From: Anaerolinea sp.
Lineage (GTDB): Bacteria > Chloroflexota > Anaerolineae > Anaerolineales > Villigracilaceae
DNA length: 10,523 bases
Assembly (NCBI GenBank): GCA_020720965.1
Contig: DYNS01000074.1
Coordinates: 1-10,523 of the forward strand
Direction: 5' to 3'
The notes beneath the pieces are model-generated. The model searched no databases, was not told the origin of the DNA, and worked only from the letters and a program-made list of their open reading frames with translations. Every line of letters begins with the position of its first letter. Position 1 is the stretch's first letter. Of the stretch, positions 1 to 5,873 are shown piece by piece. Both the position numbers and the translations under genes were made by a program.

Positions 1-161
1 AAGGGAGGATAAGGCATGGTAAATCGCTGACTTTTTGTTTTGCATCGCGCCGCCGCGTAAACGCGATAAATTTGAGAGATATTATCATCTTTGAAACTAT
101 GCGAAAACACACCCTCTCCAAATTCCCCCAAAAGGGGCAGTAAAAGCCTCTCGCCGCCGGT

Positions 162-196
162 AAGGCGGGGTTTTCGCCATAGCAAAGCCCCGCCTT
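162..196. repeat. Competing inverted repeat sharing an arm with the terminator
   Basis: AAGGCGGGG (162-170) and CCCCGCCTT (188-196) form a perfect 9-bp inverted repeat around a 17-nt loop. The right arm is also the central arm of the hairpin at 185-218, so the two stems are mutually exclusive in a single transcript. Neither stem is followed by a long T-run. Whether this is regulatory or only a duplicated GC-rich palindrome cannot be decided from the sequence. Confidence 0.45.
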
Positions 197-218
197 CTGC
201 TTACAAAAGACGGGGCTT
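185..218 (-). terminator. Hairpin terminator of the 39-aa small ORF
   Basis: Read on the minus strand, AAGCCCCGTCTT (218-207) pairs with AAGGCGGGGCTT (196-185), giving a 12-bp stem with one G-U wobble and a 10-nt loop. It is followed by CTTTGCT, a poor U-tract. It begins 22 nt after the stop codon of the small ORF, the expected place for a terminator. The weak U-tract lowers confidence in efficient intrinsic termination. The arm at 185-196 can also pair with 162-170. Confidence 0.5.
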
Positions 219-240
219 GATGGTATAAGAACGCCTGGCT

Positions 241-360
241 TTATTCTTTTGTCTGCACGAGCGAGTCGTAATCCTGCCCGCTAAACAGAACCGGAATAAG
301 GCTCAGAGTCACAAACAAGCCGCCAATCACAACCAACACCGTTGCTTCGTATAAATTCAT
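241..360 (-). CDS. Small single-span membrane protein, 39 aa, unknown function
   Basis: This short ORF starts at ATG 360-358 behind an excellent ribosome binding site, AAGGAGGTTCGG then ATG, with GGAGG 5-6 nt before the start. It ends in TAA at 243-241. The product begins MNLYEATVLVV; residues 7-26 are continuously hydrophobic (Val, Leu, Ile, Gly, Phe, with Pro at 23) and form one predicted membrane helix. The tail SGQDYDSLVQTKE is polar. There is no signal-peptidase site, no cysteine and no domain I recognise. It is monocistronic, with a hairpin terminator after the stop, and diverges from the sugar-transporter operon. The size class resembles accessory subunits of membrane complexes such as KdpF or CydX, but I see no sequence match to either. 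The coding call rests on the SD, the hydrophobic pattern and the terminator. Confidence 0.6.
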   Translation of the reverse strand: MNLYEATVLVVIGGLFVTLSLIPVLFSGQDYDSLVQTKE

Positions 361-629
361 CCGAACCTCCTTCCAAATGGGAACAGGGAATAAAAGAAAT
401 TGTTGTTTCGTGTCTTATAATTGTTTTACTTTGCCAATAGAACACCCGTTTGAAGAAAGTGTTACTTACAAAAGCTTAACAGTCTTTTTTCTCTTTCTTT
501 GGGTATCATTAAGCGCGTCGTGGCAAATGTTAATAAGATGTTCATAACCGATTAACTCGGCATTGTCGCTTTTACCCGTAAATGACATAAAATTGTCCTG
601 CTATTTTCAAACCCCGGAACAGGAACCTT
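361..629. other. Divergent intergenic control region
   Basis: This 269-bp AT-rich gap separates the minus-strand 39-aa ORF from the plus-strand transporter operon, so it should hold both promoters. A plus-strand promoter candidate is at 563-591. For the minus strand, TATAAG (420-415) is a plausible -10, but the nearest -35-like TTGGCA is only 12 bp upstream, so I do not call it. A weak inverted repeat GTTAAT (529-534) / ATTAAC (551-556), with 16 bp between, might be a regulator site, but it is short and unsupported. Confidence 0.5.
563..591 (+). promoter_or_regulatory. Candidate promoter of the ABC importer operon
   Basis: TTGTCG (563-568) and CATAAA (586-591) are separated by 17 bp, each matching the sigma-70-type consensus at four of six positions. 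The implied start near 598 gives a leader of about 30 nt before the ATG at 630. This is the best-spaced pair in the gap, but the match is modest. Confidence 0.35.
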
Positions 630-1784
630 ATGACTGCCTCTCAACCTAAACCCCCTTTTCGACTGCGTTGGATAGACATCAAAGAACAACTCACCGGCTA
701 CCTCTTTGTTAGCCCGGCTGTGCTCATCATCAGCCTGTTTGGGCTTTTCCCCATCGGCTATGCTTTTTATATGAGCGTATTCAACTGGAACGTCCGCAAG
801 GGAGATTTTAACGGGCTGGACAACTACGAAAAAGCAATCGGCGACTGGACAGGCTTAGGCATCTTCATCGCCGGTTTTTTGTTAATGGGAGTGGCGTATT
901 GGGTCTGGCAAAATGCCCTCAAATCCGCAAGTAACCGGGTTCTTCTCGTGGGCGCTTTCACCGCTTTTTTGTTATTGGCGGCGGGCTGGGTCATTTCGGA
1001 TGGCTGGGCGCGGATGCTGCTGACGGGGGATGACCGCTACCTCGAATCGCTCCCGCTGACGGTTTTTTACGCCCTTGGCACCGTCCCCGCCGAACTGGCG
1101 TTGGCTCTCCTGCTGGCGTATGCCCTCTTCCAAAACATTCGCGGCAAAGAGTTCTTCCGCATGTTGTATTTTCTGCCCTACATCACCCCGGCGGTTGCCA
1201 GCGCGGTTGTGTTCCGCACCATCTTCAGCCCGCGAGAGACCTCCCTCGTCAATCAATTCATCGGCTTGTTTGGCATCGAAGCCCAAAAATGGCTCTTTGA
1301 ACCCAAACCGCTCGTAAATCTGATGTTCGGCACCGAACTGGAAGGTTTCTTTGCCGGTCCCAGCATGGCAATGGTCTCCATCATTCTTTTCGGCGTGTGG
1401 ACTTATGTCGGCTACAACACCGTCATCTTCCTCGCCGGGCTTGGCTCCATCCCGCCTGAACTATACGAAGCCGCCGAAATTGACGGGGCAAACGCCTGGC
1501 AATCCTTTCGGCACATCACCCTGCCCTTGCTCTCCCCCGTTACCTTTTATCTGGCGCTCATCGCCTTCATCGGCACCTTCAAAGCCTTCAATCACATTTA
1601 CGTCATGCGCGTCCCCTCCGCACAGGGAACGGTAAACGTTGCCAGCGTGGAAATTTTCGACACCTTTTACAAATCCAATCAATATGGCTACGCCGCCGCG
1701 CAGGCAATTCTGCTCTTCTTCATCATCATGGCGCTGACCGTTGTACAAAACAAAATCTTCGGAGAAAAGGTGTTCTATGGATAA
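630..1784 (+). CDS. Carbohydrate-type ABC transporter permease (MalF/UgpA class) with two extra membrane segments
   Basis: This is the first of two inner-membrane permease subunits of a CUT1-type importer. The 384-residue product begins with a short basic N-terminus and a first helix at about 22-47, then NWN and NY motifs typical of MalF/UgpA-type proteins. The cytoplasmic EAA loop is clear at 277-286 (ELYEAAEIDG), followed by the conserved ITLPLLSP. This loop contacts the ATPase. Family members usually have six helices and about 290-310 residues. Here about 65 residues (roughly 72-138) are inserted between helices 1 and 2. They contain two further hydrophobic segments (about 75-93 and 103-122), so eight helices are predicted. 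The start at 630 has AGGAA (621-625) just upstream. The stop overlaps the next permease by 8 bp, implying translational coupling. Substrate cannot be assigned from the sequence; sugar or glycerol-phosphate-type compounds are the family norm. Confidence 0.88.
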   Translation: MTASQPKPPFRLRWIDIKEQLTGYLFVSPAVLIISLFGLFPIGYAFYMSVFNWNVRKGDFNGLDNYEKAIGDWTGLGIFIAGFLLMGVAYWVWQNALKSASNRVLLVGAFTAFLLLAAGWVISDGWARMLLTGDDRYLESLPLTVFYALGTVPAELALALLLAYALFQNIRGKEFFRMLYFLPYITPAVASAVVFRTIFSPRETSLVNQFIGLFGIEAQKWLFEPKPLVNLMFGTELEGFFAGPSMAMVSIILFGVWTYVGYNTVIFLAGLGSIPPELYEAAEIDGANAWQSFRHITLPLLSPVTFYLALIAFIGTFKAFNHIYVMRVPSAQGTVNVASVEIFDTFYKSNQYGYAAAQAILLFFIIMALTVVQNKIFGEKVFYG

Positions 1785-2688
1785 ACCCCTCGCCGCCCCG
1801 GTTGCCCTTTCTGTTTCCGCCCCCAAAAAATTTCAACCCCGGCAGGATTGGAAACGCGCCCTCGTGTATCTCGTCCTCATCCTCGGCGCTTTTGTCGCCG
1901 TCCTGCCCTTCTTCTGGATGATTTCCGCCTCGCTGATGACCCTCGGCGAGACGATTAACCGCCAATGGATTCCCAAAATCCCGCAATGGGAAAACTACAT
2001 CACCGCCTGGGAAGAAGCCAAATTTGCCAAATACTTCCTCAACAGCGTAGTCATCACCCTGGTTTCGCTGGCAGGGCTGCTCTTCACCTCCATTTTGGCG
2101 GGCTACGCCTTTGCACGCATCAAATTTCGCGGGCGCGACCTCATCTTCGCCATCCTGCTCGCAACCATGATGATTCCCGAATCAGTCACCATGATTCCCA
2201 ACTTCCTCATGGTTCGCGGCAGCATCATCCCCCTGCCCGGTCCAGCCGCCTGGAAAGGCTCCTGGCTCAACCAACTGCCCGCCCTCACCGTGCCATTTAT
2301 GGCAAACGCCTTCAGCATCTTCCTGCTGCGGCAATTCTTCATCAAAATCCCCGATGAACTCTGGGACGCCGCCCGACTGGACGGCGCAGGACACCTGCGC
2401 TTCCTTGTCCAAATCGTCCTGCCCCTCAGCAAAGCGCCCATTATGACGGTGCTAACCTTTGGCTTCATCGGAGCCTGGAACGCCTTTCTGTGGCCCCTCC
2501 TCGTAACTACCAAAGACACCTGGAGACCACTGATGGTGGGTTTATGGACCTTCGTCAACGAAGCCGGTCCAGAAACCCAATTACTCATGGCAGGAGCGGT
2601 CATAACCGTTATCCCCATGCTCATCATTTACTTCCTCACCCAAAAGCAATTCACCGAAGGCATCGCCACCACCGGGCTAAAAGGTTAA
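1777..2688 (+). CDS. Carbohydrate-type ABC transporter permease (MalG/UgpE class)
   Basis: This is the second permease subunit, 303 residues, partner of the preceding gene. I chose ATG 1777 because GGAGAAAAGG lies directly upstream (1761-1770); an in-frame TTG at 1741 would lie deeper in the previous gene and lacks support. The layout is canonical for MalG-type proteins: first helix near 30-50 ending in PFFWMISASL, an extracellular loop with PQWENY, the helix pattern SVVITLVSL, and the EAA loop at 194-204 (ELWDAARLDGA, with Asp-Ala-Ala for Glu-Ala-Ala). It continues with GAWNAFLWPLL and the typical C-terminus FTEGIATTGLKG. Six membrane helices are expected and no insertion is visible, unlike its partner. 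The EAA loop should dock on an ATPase, which is not encoded nearby. Confidence 0.9.
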   Translation: MDKPLAAPVALSVSAPKKFQPRQDWKRALVYLVLILGAFVAVLPFFWMISASLMTLGETINRQWIPKIPQWENYITAWEEAKFAKYFLNSVVITLVSLAGLLFTSILAGYAFARIKFRGRDLIFAILLATMMIPESVTMIPNFLMVRGSIIPLPGPAAWKGSWLNQLPALTVPFMANAFSIFLLRQFFIKIPDELWDAARLDGAGHLRFLVQIVLPLSKAPIMTVLTFGFIGAWNAFLWPLLVTTKDTWRPLMVGLWTFVNEAGPETQLLMAGAVITVIPMLIIYFLTQKQFTEGIATTGLKG

Positions 2689-2762
2689 CCCAACGCCCCA
2701 AGACGAAGAAATGATGAACGCGCAAACCTTCTCTACTCAACTGGAGGAACCCAAGCCACCTG

Positions 2763-2829
2763 CAAATTTTCCAACCCGTATCCTGTACCCTGCAACCCCT
2801 ACCCATCCAACCCCCTAACTTTTCTCTTT
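2763..2829 (+). other. C-rich, G-poor spacer before the binding-protein gene (rut-like)
   Basis: In the 156-bp gap between the second permease and the binding-protein gene, these 67 bases contain about 29 C and only 3 G by hand count. Such unstructured C-rich, G-depleted RNA is the recognised style of Rho-binding (rut) regions. No hairpin-T-run terminator is visible in the gap. The site could uncouple permease and binding-protein expression, or simply be a long unstructured leader. No convincing promoter is seen here. Confidence 0.35.
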
Positions 2830-2844
2830 GGAGGAGAAAACCGC

Positions 2845-5520
2845 ATGAAACAGAAATCCATCTGGACAATGCTTATGGCAGCCCTACTCATCACCGCCTT
2901 TGTGATGAGCGCCTGCGCCCCCGCCGCACCTGCCACCGAAGTCCCCGCCGCCGAGCAGCCTGCCGCCGAACAACCCGCTGCCCCCGCCGAAGCCCCCGCC
3001 GTCGATGCCTGGGAAAACGTAGACCCCTCGGGCCAAACCGTCCTCTTCTGGCACCAACACACCCGCGAGCGCGAAGCCGCCCTGCTGGAAATTGTGGACG
3101 AATTTAACAAAACCAACGAATACGGCATCACCGTTGTCGCCGAATACCAGGGCTCCTACGGCGACATCTTTAACAAAATGCTGACCTTTATGAACACCGC
3201 CGATGCCCCGGAACTGGTCGTTGCCTACCAAAACCAGGCAGCCACCTACCAACTGGCAAACGCCCTCGTAGACATGAACGGCATGGTCAATAGCCCCAAA
3301 TGGGGTCTCACCGAAGAAGAACAAGCCGACTTCTTCCCCGGCTTCTTCGCCCAGGATGTCTTCCCCAACTTCGACAACGCCCGCCTCGCCTTCCCTCCCA
3401 ACCGCTCTGCCGAAGTCATGTACTACAACATGGAATGGCTGAAGGAACTTGGCTACGATGCCCCTCCCGCCACCCCCGAACAATTCAAAGAAATGGCTTG
3501 TAAAGCCGCCAAGCAACCCTTTAGCAAATCCACCGCTGAAGGTAGCGTCGGCTATGAGCTGAGCATCGATGCTTCCCGTTTCGCCTCCTGGACCTTTGCC
3601 TTTGGCGGCGATGTGTACGACTACGAAAACAACCAGTACACCTACAACAGCGAAGCCGGTCAAAAAGCCATGGCTTTCCTGCAAGACCTGTTCAAATCTG
3701 GTTGCGCCACCCTCGTCACCGAAAACTACGGCGACCAAACCGACTTTGGCGCGGGCAAACTGCTCTTCTCCGTAGGCTCTTCCTCCGGTCTGCCCTTCTA
3801 CCAAAGCGCAGTCGATGCTGGTGCTCAGTTTGAATGGAGCATTGCTCCCCTGCCCTACACCACCGCCGAACCCGTCATCAACGTATACGGTGCCAGCGTT
3901 TCCATTCCCAAAAACACCCCCGAAGAAGAACTTGCCGCCTGGCTCTTCCTCAAACACTACACCGGCGCCGAAGCCCAAGCTAAATGGGCAATCGCCAGCC
4001 AATACTTCCCCGTCCGCGCCAGCGTTGCCGAAAACCTCAAAGACTACTTTGCCGAGCAACCCGCCTACAAAACCGGCTTCGACATGCTGCAATACGGCTA
4101 CTTTGAACCCCCCGTCCCCGGTTACGACTTCGCCCGCGATATGATTGAAGAAGGCATGGCAGCCATCGCCGATGGCGCCGATGTTGCCAGCACCCTCGAA
4201 GCGACCAACAAAGATGCCAACGCCAGCCTGGCAGAACAACTCGCCCAAATGCCGGAACCCAGCGACCCCTGGTTCAAGGTAGACCCCTCCGGTCAAACCA
4301 TCACCTTCTGGCACCAGCACACCAAAGGTCGTGAAGAAGCCCTCAAAGAAATCGTGGATGAGTTCAACAAAACCAATGCATACGGCATCACCGTTGTAGC
4401 CGAATACCAGGGCTCCTACGGCGACATCTTCAACAAGATGCTCCCCGTCCTCAACACCGCCGATGTTCCTGACCTGGTTGTTGCCTACCAAAACCAGGCA
4501 GCCACCTACCAACTGGCGGATGCCCTGCTGGACATGAACAGCCTCGTCAAAAGCCCCAAATGGGGACTCACCCTCAAAGACCAAAAAGACTTCTTCCCCG
4601 GCTTCTACGCCCAGGATGTCTTCCCCAACTTTGGCAATGCCCGCCTCGCCCTTGCCCCCAACCGCTCTGCCGAAGTGATGTACTACAACGCCGAATGGCT
4701 TAAAGAACTCGGCTACGACGCGCCCCCCGCCACCCCCGAACAGTTCAAAGAAATGGCTTGTAAAGCCGCCGAGCAGCCCTTTAGCAAGGCAACTGCCGAA
4801 GGCAGCATGGGCTACAAACTGAGCATTGACGCCTCCCGCCTCGCCTCCTGGACCTTTGCCTTTGGCGGCGATGTGTACGACTACAAAGCCGGGCGCTACA
4901 CCTACAACAGCGAAGCCGCCCAGCAATCCATGACCTTCCTGCAAGACCTCTTCACCTCCGGCTGCGCCCAACTCGTCACCGAAGACTACGGCGACCAGAC
5001 GGACTTCGGCGCCGGAACCCTGCTCTTCACCGTTGGCTCCTCCTCCGGTCTGCCCTTCTACCAGAGCGCAGTGGACGAAGGCGCTAAATTCGGCTGGGAC
5101 GTTGCCCCCCTGCCCCACACCACCGAGAACCCCGTCACCAACGTGTACGGCGCCAGCGTCTCCATCCCCAAGAGCACCCCAGAACGCGAACTTGCCGCCT
5201 GGCTCTTCCTCAAGTATTACACCAGCACCGATGTCCAAGCCAAATGGGCAAAAGTCAGCCAATACTTCCCCGTCCGCGCCAGCGTTGCCGAAGGCTTAGC
5301 CGACTACTTCGCCGAAACCCCCTCCTACAAGACCGCCTTCGACATGCTCAAGTTCACCAAGTTTGAACCGCCTACGCCTGGTTATGACTTCGTGCGTGAC
5401 ATGGCAGAAGAAGCCATGGCAGCCATTGCCGCGGGTGAAGACGTTGCTAGCACCCTGGAACAACTCAATACTGATGCCAACATCAACCTGGACGAACAAC
5501 TCGCCCAAATGAAGAAGTAA
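2845..5520 (+). CDS. Tandem-domain extracellular solute-binding lipoprotein (family 1, UgpB/MalE-like), 891 aa
   Basis: This protein captures substrate outside the membrane and delivers it to the two permeases encoded upstream. A strong SD (GGAGGAG, 2830-2836) fixes the start. Residues 1-23 are a lipoprotein signal ending MSA, and Cys24 is the predicted lipidated residue. An Ala/Pro/Glu tether follows to about residue 53. Two complete binding domains follow, residues 54-469 and 474-889, joined only by Pro-Glu-Pro-Ser. Each has the N-terminal VDPSGQ..FWHQHT segment, GSYGDIFNKM, NRSAEVMYYN, FAFGGDVYDY, GSSSGLPFYQ, NVYGASVSIPK and SQYFPVRASVAE. The general layout recalls UgpB (FWH, Y-x-G-S-Y, SSG, GGAS-like segments), but substrate is undetermined. 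The domains are about 80 % identical with no gaps. Each keeps two cysteines (219/287 and 639/707). Usual family length is about 400-470 residues, so this is a true double-length protein. A bidirectional terminator follows. Confidence 0.92.
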   Translation: MKQKSIWTMLMAALLITAFVMSACAPAAPATEVPAAEQPAAEQPAAPAEAPAVDAWENVDPSGQTVLFWHQHTREREAALLEIVDEFNKTNEYGITVVAEYQGSYGDIFNKMLTFMNTADAPELVVAYQNQAATYQLANALVDMNGMVNSPKWGLTEEEQADFFPGFFAQDVFPNFDNARLAFPPNRSAEVMYYNMEWLKELGYDAPPATPEQFKEMACKAAKQPFSKSTAEGSVGYELSIDASRFASWTFAFGGDVYDYENNQYTYNSEAGQKAMAFLQDLFKSGCATLVTENYGDQTDFGAGKLLFSVGSSSGLPFYQSAVDAGAQFEWSIAPLPYTTAEPVINVYGASVSIPKNTPEEELAAWLFLKHYTGAEAQAKWAIASQYFPVRASVAENLKDYFAEQPAYKTGFDMLQYGYFEPPVPGYDFARDMIEEGMAAIADGADVASTLEATNKDANASLAEQLAQMPEPSDPWFKVDPSGQTITFWHQHTKGREEALKEIVDEFNKTNAYGITVVAEYQGSYGDIFNKMLPVLNTADVPDLVVAYQNQAATYQLADALLDMNSLVKSPKWGLTLKDQKDFFPGFYAQDVFPNFGNARLALAPNRSAEVMYYNAEWLKELGYDAPPATPEQFKEMACKAAEQPFSKATAEGSMGYKLSIDASRLASWTFAFGGDVYDYKAGRYTYNSEAAQQSMTFLQDLFTSGCAQLVTEDYGDQTDFGAGTLLFTVGSSSGLPFYQSAVDEGAKFGWDVAPLPHTTENPVTNVYGASVSIPKSTPERELAAWLFLKYYTSTDVQAKWAKVSQYFPVRASVAEGLADYFAETPSYKTAFDMLKFTKFEPPTPGYDFVRDMAEEAMAAIAAGEDVASTLEQLNTDANINLDEQLAQMKK
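3004..4251 (+). repeat. Tandem unit 1, first solute-binding domain
   Basis: Codons 54-469 of the binding protein. Every position aligns with unit 2 exactly 1260 nt downstream, with no insertion or deletion. By hand count about 328 of 411 residues from Val59 onward are identical. Blocks identical even at synonymous sites include 3220-3257, 3581-3624 and 3996-4032. Confidence 0.93.
4264..5511 (+). repeat. Tandem unit 2, second solute-binding domain
   Basis: Codons 474-889, the in-frame second copy without a signal peptide. Differences from unit 1 are scattered and mostly conservative, with clusters around the ENNQ/KAGR, HYTGAEA/YYTSTDV and QYGYFE/KFTKFE segments. The reading frame is fully open, so both copies are under coding constraint. 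Confidence 0.93.
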
Positions 5521-5541
5521 GACTCTCTATACCCATGCAAC

Positions 5542-5578
5542 AAAAAAAGACTGCCCCGTGAGCGGGGCAGTCTTTTTT
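5542..5578. terminator. Strong bidirectional intrinsic terminator
   Basis: GACTGCCCCG (5549-5558) and CGGGGCAGTC (5563-5572) form a 10-bp stem around the loop TGAG. It is flanked by seven A on the left and six T on the right, so the stem can extend to 16 bp and a U-run is present in both directions. It sits 22 nt after the binding-protein stop on the plus strand and 17 nt after the stop of the minus-strand 80-aa ORF, serving both convergent operons. Confidence 0.92.
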
Positions 5579-5594
5579 GCTATAAAGCCAAAGC

Positions 5595-5837
5595 CTATAG
5601 CGGCAGGGCGACCTTGCCCAGCACAATCAGCAGCGCCGTTCCGGCTACGCAAGTGACCATAAACAGCAAAAACGAAATCACAAAACGCTGAAAAGCGTTC
5701 ATCCCCAATATTTTGCCGCCTGATGGTTTCTTTTTGGCGGGTTTGCTTGCCAACACAGGGGAAGAAGCCCTGGACTCGGCGGAAGGTTTCTCTGCAAATT
5801 TAGATTCTTTGCTGGCATCTCGTAAATCATCGAACAT
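5595..5837 (-). CDS. Small C-terminally anchored membrane protein, 80 aa, unknown function
   Basis: The product has a charged, Ser/Ala/Lys/Pro-rich N-terminal half (residues 1-45, including a Lys-Lys-Lys at 35-37). A single strongly hydrophobic segment at about 52-74 follows, ending GKVALPL. The topology is therefore a cytosolic tail with one C-terminal membrane helix. I recognise no domain. The start ATG 5837-5835 follows GAGG by 6 nt. It lies 36 bp after birA on the same strand and just before the shared terminator, so it is probably the last gene of the rho-peptidase-birA operon. The membrane-anchor pattern and disordered tail suggest an accessory or regulatory protein, but no partner can be named. 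Confidence 0.7.
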   Translation of the reverse strand: MFDDLRDASKESKFAEKPSAESRASSPVLASKPAKKKPSGGKILGMNAFQRFVISFLLFMVTCVAGTALLIVLGKVALPL

Positions 5838-5873
5838 AGCGACCTCGAAAAGACAAAAGTAAAGTGGCGAATA

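Larger units (their letters stand above)
1..240. other. Left-edge intergenic region
   Basis: No convincing gene is visible in these bases. One forward frame stays open from base 3 to a TAA at 143, but it has no recognisable product and may be chance. The only clear structures are a short CCCC-AAAA-GGGG hairpin (126-137) and the inverted repeats at 162-218, described separately. The gene to the left of the window cannot be identified. Confidence 0.5.

Noticed and set aside
391..440. Minus-strand promoter for the 39-aa ORF (TTGGCA and TATAAG)
   Set aside because: Spacing between the hexamers is about 12 bp, too short for a standard promoter.
529..556. GTTAAT/ATTAAC inverted repeat as a repressor operator
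   Set aside because: Only six bases per arm with a 16-bp gap in AT-rich DNA; easily chance, so not called as a site.
1741..1776. TTG start 36 nt upstream for the second permease
   Set aside because: ATG 1777 has a good SD and gives the normal N-terminus; the extension lies inside the first permease gene.
2711..2818. 35-residue ORF in the gap between permease and binding-protein genes
   Set aside because: It has no good SD, is Pro/Thr-rich with no pattern, and coincides with the C-rich tract; more likely leader sequence.
2884..5262. 792-residue open frame antisense to the binding-protein gene
   Set aside because: It mirrors the tandem repeat, is Gly/Val-rich low-quality sequence with no recognisable domain, and arises from the C-rich coding strand. 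The sense protein has a signal peptide, SD and family motifs.
3004..5511. Assembly collapse or duplication artefact as explanation of the tandem domains
   Set aside because: The copies differ at about one residue in five with many synonymous changes, and the frame is intact, which a recent artefact would not give.
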